A stretch of DNA of 7,448 nt, taken from an uncultured Actinomycetes bacterium. GTDB taxonomy: Bacteria > Actinomycetota > Actinomycetes > Nanopelagicales > Nanopelagicaceae. Below the pieces are notes generated by a model. The model saw only the letters and a program-made list of their open reading frames with translations. It was not told where the DNA came from and did not search any database. The first letter of the stretch is position 1; every line of letters starts with the position of its first letter. Below, piece by piece: positions 1 through 4,837 of the stretch. The translations under genes were made by a program, and so were the position numbers. The stretch is from assembly GCA_903922745.1 (NCBI GenBank), contig CAIXVA010000231.1, forward strand, positions 1 through 7,448, read 5' to 3'.

Positions 1-622
1 CGGGATCTATACTAATCGTTAAGTTACGAATTGCCCGAGCCAGACCTAACAAAGAAAACAAAAACAGCGGAGCACCGCAGCCATCAACACTGACACCAGC
101 CACCTTTTCACCGCTCATGCTTTCAACTTCAGCTTTGATTGCCAATTGCAAAGGATGAGTTGGATCTAAATAAGTATCTATAGGCCAGCCATTCACAACG
201 CAGGTTGCCAGCATTCCTGCATGCTTTCCGCTGCAGTTCATGGCAAGACGGGTTGGTTCTGCTGTGCGGCGCAGTTCTTCATCTAATGGGCGATCTAAAA
301 TACATTGTAGTGAGTGCTCATCAAGGCCAGCCTTTGCCAAAATTGATTTGGCTCCTTGCTGGTGCATCGCGGTACCGGCGTGAGATGCACACACAAGTGC
401 TAACAACCGTGGCTCAATATCTAACCCAGCACGCACCATCGCAGATGCCTGAATTGATTTAAGAGATGAGCGTGAGTAAATATTTAAGGTTGGATCGCCT
501 TTTTGAAAAAGAATGCTGCCGTCAGTATTAAGCAAAACCATATGCCCTGCATGAATTGATTCAACAACTCCGCTACGCGTGACCTCGGCTAAAACTTCGC
601 CTAGCATTAATTCGCCGGACAT
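1..622 (-). CDS. Asparaginase II family protein (Rhizobium etli AnsA type), 3' end cut by window edge
   Basis: An open frame runs leftward from ATG at 622 off the left edge, giving 207 visible N-terminal residues of a family I recall as roughly 330-370 residues. The family hydrolyses L-asparagine to aspartate and ammonia and is unrelated to E. coli AnsB; its fold resembles serine beta-lactamases. Visible landmarks are SSLK at residues 52-55 (the Ser-x-x-Lys catalytic pair), SHAG from Ser80, NCSGKHAGM at 129-137 (Cys130, Lys133, His134), and DGCGAP at 180-185 (Asp180, Cys182). These match the Ser/Lys tandem and zinc-site Cys/Lys/Asp residues described for the R. etli enzyme. The ATG follows directly on the TAA of the upstream FABP gene (TAAATG), so it is probably translationally coupled and last in this visible operon. 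No Shine-Dalgarno stands out. The family call is firm; activity on asparagine is inferred. Confidence 0.88.
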   Translation of the reverse strand, partial: MSGELMLGEVLAEVTRSGVVESIHAGHMVLLNTDGSILFQKGDPTLNIYSRSSLKSIQASAMVRAGLDIEPRLLALVCASHAGTAMHQQGAKSILAKAGLDEHSLQCILDRPLDEELRRTAEPTRLAMNCSGKHAGMLATCVVNGWPIDTYLDPTHPLQLAIKAEVESMSGEKVAGVSVDGCGAPLFLFSLLGLARAIRNLTISIDP

Positions 623-1123
623 TTAATCTGACTGACGTTCAAGTGAAGACCAGATGTGTGCTTGTAACTCTTGGCCTTCTGCCGCCATGTCATAGGCATA
701 AAACAATTCGCCAGCAACAAGACCGTATAAACGCACACCTGCTGTAACAATCTTTGCACTTGGCGCGGAATACCCTTGATCCATTACTAACTGAATCTTT
801 GGACCATCAAATGTTCCAACCCAACCTTCAGTAATACCGGTGTTGTGTGAAATGACAACCTCTAAAACATTGTTGGGCTTTACGCGCCAGAAACCAGCTT
901 CGGATGCAGCAGGGCGAACAATTTCACCTTCAGCATCAATAATCCATGAACGAGAAAAATAGTTAAGAAAATTGCGTCCATCATGGTTAAAAACAACCTC
1001 TTGCGCGTATTCAAAGGCTGGAACCGTTGGGTACTCACCACGGCCCTTGCCGCGCCATGTGCCAACCATCCACGCCAATGGATTTAAATCTGGATGCAAA
1101 CCTTCAGGGATTGTGAAAACCAT
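623..1123 (-). CDS. FABP/nitrobindin-family haem-binding beta-barrel protein (DUF1794, THAP4-like)
   Basis: The protein is 166 residues from ATG at 1123. It has the family signature GTWRGKGRGEYP at residues 21-32 after an N-terminus of the IPEGLHPDLNPLAW type, then HNTGITEGWVG mid-barrel, and a C-terminal QAHIWSSLERQ in which His156 sits where nitrobindins carry the haem-ligating histidine. Known relatives (plant nitrobindin, M. tuberculosis Rv2717c and Rv0813c) are ten-stranded barrels that bind ferric haem and convert peroxynitrite or interact with NO; the same role is inferred here. The start is chosen because this ATG overlaps the stop of the preceding small ORF (TAATG) and lies 11 bases after GGAGG. 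An in-frame TTG at 1141 would add six residues but lies inside that ribosome-binding site and inside the upstream gene. The asparaginase ATG follows its TAA with no gap. Confidence 0.88.
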   Translation of the reverse strand: MVFTIPEGLHPDLNPLAWMVGTWRGKGRGEYPTVPAFEYAQEVVFNHDGRNFLNYFSRSWIIDAEGEIVRPAASEAGFWRVKPNNVLEVVISHNTGITEGWVGTFDGPKIQLVMDQGYSAPSAKIVTAGVRLYGLVAGELFYAYDMAAEGQELQAHIWSSLERQSD

Positions 1124-1251
1124 TAGGGACGTTGCCTCCAATTTGTAATACGCCTTGCTTGTGATTGGCGACCTTTAAATGCGTACAAAACGAGCACCAC
1201 ACCTAATGCGATGGCAACGAGGCCAAGGATTATTGAAGTGAACAGCTCCAT
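1123..1251 (-). CDS. 42-residue single-pass membrane peptide
   Basis: A small ORF fills the gap between ygfZ and the FABP gene. It starts with MELFTSIILGLVAIALG, is hydrophobic over about residues 5-25, and ends with a basic, Arg-rich tail (GRQSQARR, then WRQRP). This predicts one membrane helix with the tail in the cytoplasm. Support: it occupies an otherwise empty 144-base gap almost exactly, its TAA overlaps the next ATG by one base (TAATG), and a TATTCT hexamer ends 6 bases before its ATG. I recognise no family. Location suggests a partner or membrane anchor for the adjacent FABP or YgfZ functions, but that is only inference from position. It starts 16 bases after the ygfZ stop. Confidence 0.72.
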   Translation of the reverse strand: MELFTSIILGLVAIALGVVLVLYAFKGRQSQARRITNWRQRP

Positions 1252-1257
1252 GGCTTA

Positions 1258-1263
1258 AGAATA
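1258..1263 (-). promoter_or_regulatory. Putative -10 element (TATTCT) for the small membrane peptide
   Basis: TATTCT on the minus strand ends exactly 6 bases before the ATG at 1251, the TANNNT-N6-ATG spacing expected when transcription starts at the start codon. It lies in the 16-base ygfZ/small-ORF gap. No good -35 box is visible and no Shine-Dalgarno is present, so either leaderless initiation or readthrough with coupling is possible. Confidence 0.4.
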
Positions 1264-1267
1264 GCGG

Positions 1268-2167
1268 TTAAACAATTACCTGCTGCGCCGCTGGTACGCC
1301 ACCAACCATTAGCGTTGCTTCAATTGGCGTATTTCTTTTAACAACAGCCAACGCGATTGTTCCTAACTCGTGGTGACGAGCAACTGTGCCGATAAAGCCA
1401 ACGACAATCCCATCATTTTCAATTTTTGTGCCAACAGCCGGAAAACCAACATCGCTGCCATCAAGATGCAGCATCACTAATCTGCGCGGCGGATTACCCA
1501 AGTTATATATCTTCGCCACAGTCTCTTGGCCGCGGTAGCAACCCTTTTTCATATGGACTGCCCCGTTTAATACACCAATTTCATTAGGTATTGATTTGTG
1601 ATCAGTTTCAAATCCTATTCGTGGGCGGTGCGCGGCAACCCGCTCAGCATCTAACGCCCATGTGCCAGCTTGTGTTGCTACCCCGCCAAAAGTTTCCTTC
1701 ATCTGATCTACTTCGGCCCGTGGCACCAAAGCAAATGGTCCACCGATTTCAGTTGGCGCACCTGGTGCGCGCAAGACTGCAAATTCATTACTTGCATCCT
1801 TCACATCAACCCGAAGCATGAATTTCATTTTTGTTAAGTATTCGATCAACTGTTCTGAATATCCAGGATCTAAAACTAGATATGTTGTTGTGCCGTCATC
1901 TACTAGATTAAATTGAAATTCAACATGGCCCTTTGCATCCAAAATCATGTTTGGCATCCACACGCCAGGCTGTAAATCGCTTACAAACTGCGTTGTTAAA
2001 TCATGCAACCACTTCAAACGATCTTCGCCAGATACGGCAACAACATTGTGATGAGATAAATCAGCCCAAGCGGTTCCGGCTTCTAGTGCGCGTTGTTCTT
2101 TAACCGGTTCGCCAAAATGCCAGACAGCCCCTTTGTCAGGACCTGCTTCAACTAGAACGGCGCTCAT
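1268..2167 (-). CDS. ygfZ: YgfZ/GcvT-like folate-binding Fe-S cluster protein
   Basis: This 299-residue protein is full length for the YgfZ/CAF17/IBA57 family, which uses tetrahydrofolate to help assemble or repair certain [4Fe-4S] enzymes such as radical-SAM methylthiotransferases. The diagnostic motif is KGCYRGQE at residues 208-215, with the conserved Cys210. It is preceded by RPRIGFETDHKSIPNE (181-196), another family hallmark, and followed by PPRRLVMLHLDG. The N-terminal half resembles the GcvT folate-binding fold (WADLSHH, then SGEDRLKWLHDL). ATG at 2167 is the first start and has no clear Shine-Dalgarno. Instead a TACCCT hexamer ends 6 bases upstream. It follows the Fur-family gene by 22 bases and precedes a 42-residue membrane peptide. 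Cluster repair fits the surrounding thiol-redox and metal-regulation genes. Confidence 0.93.
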   Translation of the reverse strand: MSAVLVEAGPDKGAVWHFGEPVKEQRALEAGTAWADLSHHNVVAVSGEDRLKWLHDLTTQFVSDLQPGVWMPNMILDAKGHVEFQFNLVDDGTTTYLVLDPGYSEQLIEYLTKMKFMLRVDVKDASNEFAVLRAPGAPTEIGGPFALVPRAEVDQMKETFGGVATQAGTWALDAERVAAHRPRIGFETDHKSIPNEIGVLNGAVHMKKGCYRGQETVAKIYNLGNPPRRLVMLHLDGSDVGFPAVGTKIENDGIVVGFIGTVARHHELGTIALAVVKRNTPIEATLMVGGVPAAQQVIV

Positions 2168-2173
2168 GTACCT

Positions 2174-2179
2174 AGGGTA
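2174..2179 (-). promoter_or_regulatory. Putative -10 element (TACCCT) of a leaderless ygfZ transcript
   Basis: TACCCT ends exactly 6 bases before the ygfZ ATG, in the 22-base gap after the Fur-family gene. It fits TANNNT but is weak because of its C-rich core, and no -35 box is evident. Its main support is that the same spacing recurs at six other starts in this window. Confidence 0.38.
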
Positions 2180-2189
2180 CCCGCAAAAA

Positions 2190-2606
2190 TTAAACTAGGG
2201 GTTTAGTGCATGCAGCGCAGGTGCCATACACAGCAAAGTGTGTGACATCTGTTTTAAAGCCGTAATCATCGGCCAATGTAGTTACAAAGTTTGCTGCTGT
2301 TTCAATCGGAGCATCGCCGACCGATCCGCAGGTGCCACATACAAGGTGTAAATGCGTCAGCTCTTCAGCTGCGTGATACGTCGCACCACCATGGCCCAAG
2401 TGCGTGTGCAGTACAAGGCCAACGTTTTCAAGGGTTTCCAAGTTGCGATACACAGTTGAGAGATTGATTCCAGGATGTGTTTCGCGAACTTTTTCAGCAA
2501 CTTCTTCAGGTGTTGCATGCCCAAGTGCGCGCACAGCAGAGAGAACTAGTTCGCGCTGTGGTGTTAAGCGCAATCCCTTTTCATGTAGTTCATGTTTTGC
2601 AGCCAT
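2190..2606 (-). CDS. Fur-family metal-dependent repressor, Nur (nickel)-like
   Basis: This 138-residue protein has the usual Fur layout. The winged-helix DNA-binding half contains RLTPQRELVL (13-22) and the recognition segment GINLSTVYRNLETLE (46-60). The C-terminal half is the dimerisation and metal domain. Structural zinc would be held by Cys90/Cys93 and Cys130/Cys133. A histidine-rich stretch carries His67, His69, His72, His78, His85 and His87, with His123 further on. The pattern LVLHTHLGHG...TYH with HFAVYGTC resembles, as I recall it, Streptomyces coelicolor Nur, and His67/His69/His123 fall where Nur has its nickel ligands (offset of three). Metal specificity is therefore inferred as Ni; Fur or Zur roles are not excluded. 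No Ni enzyme is visible nearby. It starts 15 bases after the DUF4395 gene, and a TAGGCT hexamer ends 6 bases before the ATG. Confidence 0.9.
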   Translation of the reverse strand: MAAKHELHEKGLRLTPQRELVLSAVRALGHATPEEVAEKVRETHPGINLSTVYRNLETLENVGLVLHTHLGHGGATYHAAEELTHLHLVCGTCGSVGDAPIETAANFVTTLADDYGFKTDVTHFAVYGTCAACTKPLV

Positions 2607-2612
2607 GTGTTA

Positions 2613-2618
2613 AGCCTA
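2613..2618 (-). promoter_or_regulatory. Putative -10 element (TAGGCT) of a leaderless Fur-family transcript
   Basis: TAGGCT ends exactly 6 bases before the ATG at 2606, in the 15-base gap after the DUF4395 stop. The same bases contain AGG about 9 bases from the ATG, so a weak Shine-Dalgarno reading is possible. No clear -35 box is seen. Confidence 0.4.
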
Positions 2619-2621
2619 CCC

Positions 2622-3065
2622 TTACTTGCTTCGAGCGCGAAGGAGGAGGAGATAGACCTCGCAGCCTAAGCAGAAGTTGAATGCGGCATTTAAGAAGGCT
2701 GCGCCTAACGCAAAGGCAACAGCGATTGTGAAGACGGCGTTGACACTAAAGAGAACTCCACCGATTGCAGCTAGCGCAAAGAGCAAGCCAACAGATTGTG
2801 CAAACTGTGGCGGGCGAACATCTTCAGCTGGTGTTTCACCCTTAAGACGAGGCTTTACAAATGTTTTATAGATGAATGCATACGGTGTGAACTGTGGACC
2901 TTTTATTGAACCAATTGCAAAAACAATTGCTTGAGCAACAATTATCCACACATTATTTGTGGCTAGTGCAGTTGCAAGAACTATTGATGTGATGACTGCG
3001 CCCAAGCGTGGACCGCGCGCATCGATGATGGTTGTGCTATTTTTCAAATCCAATACTTGTGTCAT
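2622..3065 (-). CDS. DUF4395 membrane protein
   Basis: The 147-residue protein matches the DUF4395 pattern throughout: IDARGPRLGAV (14-24), QAIVFAIGSIKGPQFTPY (45-62), VKPRLKGETPAEDVRPPQFAQ (70-90) and a C-terminal FCLGCEVYLL (131-140) with the Cys132-x-x-Cys135 pair. Hydrophobic segments at about 21-52, 91-106 and 109-140 predict an integral membrane protein. Its function is unknown. In Actinobacteria DUF4395 genes commonly sit next to thioredoxin-like or sulfurtransferase genes, as here, and the C-x-x-C pair suggests a redox role, which is inference. Unlike most genes in the window it has a good ribosome-binding site (AAGGA, about 8 bases from the ATG). That fits expression from a transcript beginning upstream at the leader peptide. 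Confidence 0.92.
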   Translation of the reverse strand: MTQVLDLKNSTTIIDARGPRLGAVITSIVLATALATNNVWIIVAQAIVFAIGSIKGPQFTPYAFIYKTFVKPRLKGETPAEDVRPPQFAQSVGLLFALAAIGGVLFSVNAVFTIAVAFALGAAFLNAAFNFCLGCEVYLLLLRARSK

Positions 3066-3103
3066 TTTAAATTCCTTATCGTTGTGTGTTTGGAAAATCA
3101 GCG

Positions 3104-3130
3104 TTAATTGTTAAATGAAGAAACAATTAA
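3104..3130 (-). promoter_or_regulatory. Hairpin overlapping the leader-peptide stop codon
   Basis: A perfect 9-base inverted repeat (TTAATTGTT / AACAATTAA, arms 3104-3112 and 3122-3130) flanks a 9-base loop. Allowing one bulged base extends it by two G-C pairs. On the minus strand the 5' arm contains the leader peptide's TAA. A ribosome at the last codons or the stop would therefore open the hairpin, and an empty leader would let it form. It is AT-rich with no following U-run, so it is not a convincing intrinsic terminator. An attenuation or mRNA-access role is inferred. Confidence 0.45.
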
Positions 3131-3198
3131 GCAATACACAAAGAGGCAGCAATACGTCCATAATCAATCACACGGCGCTTAGTAGCTGCTAACAACAT
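3127..3198 (-). CDS. 23-residue cysteine-containing leader peptide (uORF) upstream of DUF4395
   Basis: A short ORF begins MLLAATKRRVID and ends RIAASLCIA. The pattern K-R-R-x-I-D-x-x-R-I-A-x-x-L-C matches short 'putative leader peptides' I recall in Streptomyces and relatives (R-R-x-x-D-L-x-R-V-A-x-x-x-C) upstream of sulfur and thiol genes. Cys21 lies two codons before the stop, the right place for a ribosome to sense cysteinyl-tRNA supply. Leaderless cysteine-rich uORFs acting as cysteine-responsive attenuators are established in mycobacteria. There is no Shine-Dalgarno, but TACTAT ends 6 bases before the ATG, so the mRNA probably starts at this ATG. The gap to the DUF4395 ATG is 61 bases and contains a hairpin overlapping the stop. 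The peptide is probably regulatory in cis rather than functional itself. Family resemblance is from memory. Confidence 0.75.
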   Translation of the reverse strand: MLLAATKRRVIDYGRIAASLCIA

Positions 3199-3204
3199 GG
3201 TGCA

Positions 3205-3210
3205 ATAGTA
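3205..3210 (-). promoter_or_regulatory. -10 element (TACTAT) of a leaderless leader-peptide/DUF4395 transcript
   Basis: TACTAT on the minus strand is the best -10 match in the window and ends 6 bases before the leader-peptide ATG, placing the predicted transcription start at that ATG. No TTGACA-like box lies 16-18 bases further upstream. A tandem 7-base repeat (3229-3242) occupies about the -31 to -44 region instead, which could mean the promoter depends on an activator. Confidence 0.6.
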
Positions 3211-3228
3211 AAGAAGGTGCAAGTGATA

Positions 3229-3259
3229 TGCGAGTTGCGAGTTATTCGCATTAACGAAT
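3229..3259. repeat. Tandem 7-base repeat plus short inverted repeat upstream of the leader promoter
   Basis: Plus-strand TGCGAGT occurs twice in tandem (3229-3235, 3236-3242). It is followed by ATTCG-N6-CGAAT (3244-3259), which overlaps the thioredoxin stop codon. Relative to the predicted leader start at 3198 these fall at about -31 to -61, a position typical for activator sites. The elements are short and could be chance. Confidence 0.35.
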
Positions 3260-3676
3260 GGCTGAAATTGCGCTTAAAACCTGATCGCGCTTTGGTGCAC
3301 CTGCTGCTCGACCGACTTCGTGGCCACTGCGATCTACAAACAAAGTCGTTGGCGTGCTGCGAATATCTAACTTGCGCACTAATTCAAGATGAGCCTCGGC
3401 ATCGATTTCGATATAAACAACATCACCCATTTCTTCGGTGACATCTTCGAGCAACATTCTGGTGGCTCGGCATGGGCTGCAGAAGGCTGATGAGAACTGC
3501 ACCAAGGTGACTCTGGAGCCCAAGGCTGCCCCGATCATCTCTTGTGTAATCAAGCCCTTGTCTGACTTAACAACAACCTTGCCACGAGAGCGCTGATACC
3601 AAAGCCCGTATGCGGTTGCTAAGACCAGCACGATCGCGATTGGAAGCAGAGATTTCACAGGGGTAGTCTGTACCAA
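3251..3676 (-). CDS. Membrane-anchored thioredoxin-fold protein
   Basis: This is a 141-residue protein if started at TTG 3676. One N-terminal hydrophobic segment (about residues 9-26, [17 protein letters not shown]) is followed by a basic stretch (QRSRGK) and a thioredoxin domain. The active site is FCSPCR, with Cys66 and Cys69; cis-Pro109 lies in RSTPT, and [10 protein letters not shown] and YIEIDAEA supply the core strands. A single anchor with the domain on either membrane face is expected; orientation is not settled. The probable job is thiol-disulfide exchange with the nearby DUF4395 and mycothiol genes, and from memory a thioredoxin gene (Rv0816c) lies near glnR in M. tuberculosis. The start is uncertain: no ATG is available, TTG 3676 has neither a Shine-Dalgarno nor a -10 at the usual spacing, and GTG at 3658 would remove six residues and leave the anchor intact. 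Confidence 0.88.
   Translation of the reverse strand: MVQTTPVKSLLPIAIVLVLATAYGLWYQRSRGKVVVKSDKGLITQEMIGAALGSRVTLVQFSSAFCSPCRATRMLLEDVTEEMGDVVYIEIDAEAHLELVRKLDIRSTPTTLFVDRSGHEVGRAAGAPKRDQVLSAISAIR
3640..3669 (+). promoter_or_regulatory. Promoter of a leaderless glnR transcript
   Basis: TTGGAA (3640-3645) and TAGTCT (3664-3669) are separated by 18 bases, and the -10 ends 6 bases before the glnR ATG at 3676, so the transcript should begin at the start codon. No Shine-Dalgarno precedes the ATG. The promoter lies inside the 5' end of the oppositely oriented thioredoxin gene. It is the only one here with a recognisable -35 box. Confidence 0.55.
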
Positions 3677-4356
3677 TGGCGAGAGTTCTTCTACTTACGA
3701 ACACTCTTGGTGCCAGCGCAGAAGTGCTTCCTGCACTTGGTTTGCTGCAGCATCAAGTTCGCATCTTGCCTGCCGAAGCAAGTGTCCTTGTTGATGCACC
3801 CGATGCAGATGTTTTATTAATTGATGCACGTCGCGATCTACCTGCAACCAAATCTCTAACAAAGCTTCTTCACTCAACAGGTGTTGGTTGCCCAATCATT
3901 GCAATCACAACTGAAGGTGGCTTAACAGCCATGAACGCTGACTGGGGTATTGATGATGTCATTCTCGATACAGCAGGCCCTGCCGAAGTTGATGCACGTA
4001 TTCGCATCGCACTAGGCAAGCATGCTATCGAAATGGTTGCAGCAGATCCACACAGCGGTGAAATCAGAAGCGGTGAAGTAACAATTGATGAATCAACATA
4101 CACCGCACGCCTTAAGGGCAACGTTTTAGATTTAACTTTCAAAGAGTTTGAACTACTCAAGTACTTAGCTCAACACCCAGGTCGTGTCTTCACACGCGCA
4201 CAACTGTTGCAAGAGATCTGGGGCTATGACTACTTCGGTGGAACCAGAACAGTAGATGTTCACATCCGTCGCCTGCGCTCAAAACTTGGCCCAGAGTTTG
4301 AAGCAATCATCGGCACCGTCCGAAATGTTGGATACCGCTTTACCGTTGATGCGTAA
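3676..4356 (+). CDS. glnR: GlnR, orphan OmpR/PhoB-type nitrogen regulator
   Basis: The 226-residue protein has an N-terminal receiver-like domain (about 1-115) and a C-terminal winged helix (about 130-224). It closely resembles Streptomyces GlnR as I remember it: [45 protein letters not shown], then [20 protein letters not shown] and [15 protein letters not shown], ending [10 protein letters not shown]. GlnR is the actinobacterial master activator/repressor of nitrogen genes such as glnA, amtB and nir. It acts as a phosphorylation-independent homodimer; Asp50 and Arg52, reported to stabilise that dimer, are both present. There is no neighbouring kinase, consistent with an orphan regulator. 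The protein ends shortly after the DNA-binding domain, without the longer tail of the Streptomyces protein. The stop is 2 bases before the MshD-like gene, an order (glnR-mshD) also known from mycobacteria. Confidence 0.95.
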   Translation: MARVLLLTNTLGASAEVLPALGLLQHQVRILPAEASVLVDAPDADVLLIDARRDLPATKSLTKLLHSTGVGCPIIAITTEGGLTAMNADWGIDDVILDTAGPAEVDARIRIALGKHAIEMVAADPHSGEIRSGEVTIDESTYTARLKGNVLDLTFKEFELLKYLAQHPGRVFTRAQLLQEIWGYDYFGGTRTVDVHIRRLRSKLGPEFEAIIGTVRNVGYRFTVDA

Positions 4357-4358
4357 CA

Positions 4359-4835
4359 ATGCGTCACATACTTAAGCTCCATCGCGATCTCAACACAGAT
4401 TCACTTCCACAAGCAGATCACGACTACACAATCGAAACCTTTAATCCTGCAATTCATAAACAACAATGGCTAGAACTCAATAATCTGGCATTCACTAATC
4501 ACCCAGATCAAGGTAATTGGGCCATGCAAGATCTAGATAACCGCATGGCAGAGCCTTGGTTTGATGCAGATGGCTTCTTTCTAGCCACAGAAAACAATCA
4601 AATTGAAGGTTTTGTCTGGACCAAGATTCATCAAGACTTAATCAATCAAGATCCGGTAGGTGAGCTATATGTTGTGGGAACACACCCAGACCACGCAGGC
4701 CGCGGCATTGCACGAGCGCTGTCTGTGGAGGCAATCAATTACCTTGTAAACAAAGGTCTAAAGCATGCGATCTTGTATGTGGATGCAGATAATGAAAAGG
4801 GTTTGAAACTGTATGGCTCGTTAGGGTTTAACTAG
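4359..4835 (+). CDS. mshD: Mycothiol synthase (MshD)-like GNAT acetyltransferase, single domain, short at both ends
   Basis: MshD transfers acetyl from acetyl-CoA to Cys-GlcN-Ins, the last step of mycothiol synthesis. Usual MshD proteins are about 300 residues with two tandem GNAT domains; this one has 158 and covers only the catalytic C-terminal domain. Recognisable pieces are LNNLAFTNHPDQGNW (40-54), EPWFDADGFFLA (65-76), GFVWTKIHQD (84-93), GELYVVGTHPDHAGRGIARAL (101-121), LYVDADNEKGLKLYGSLGF (139-157). Glu102 and Tyr152 align, by my reading, with catalytic Glu234 and Tyr294 of M. tuberculosis MshD. In the acetyl-CoA loop the usual Gln/Arg is Ala (AGRGIA). The protein stops one residue after LGF, where relatives continue for about 15 residues of final beta strand. 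The start is 2 bases after the glnR stop, with no Shine-Dalgarno, so it is likely coupled. It may be a minimal enzyme or a decaying one. Confidence 0.8.
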   Translation: MRHILKLHRDLNTDSLPQADHDYTIETFNPAIHKQQWLELNNLAFTNHPDQGNWAMQDLDNRMAEPWFDADGFFLATENNQIEGFVWTKIHQDLINQDPVGELYVVGTHPDHAGRGIARALSVEAINYLVNKGLKHAILYVDADNEKGLKLYGSLGFN

Positions 4836-4837
4836 CC

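Noticed and set aside
205..462. Plus-strand ORF of 85 codons near the left edge
   Set aside because: It is antisense to a minus-strand frame that carries clear asparaginase II motifs in order.
1124..1141. TTG at 1141 as the start of the FABP-family protein
   Set aside because: It lies within the ribosome-binding sequence and inside the coding region of the small membrane peptide. The ATG at 1123 overlaps that peptide's stop and gives the usual family N-terminus.
3244..3259. ATTCG-N6-CGAAT as a thioredoxin terminator
   Set aside because: The stem is only 5 bp and no T-run follows on either strand.
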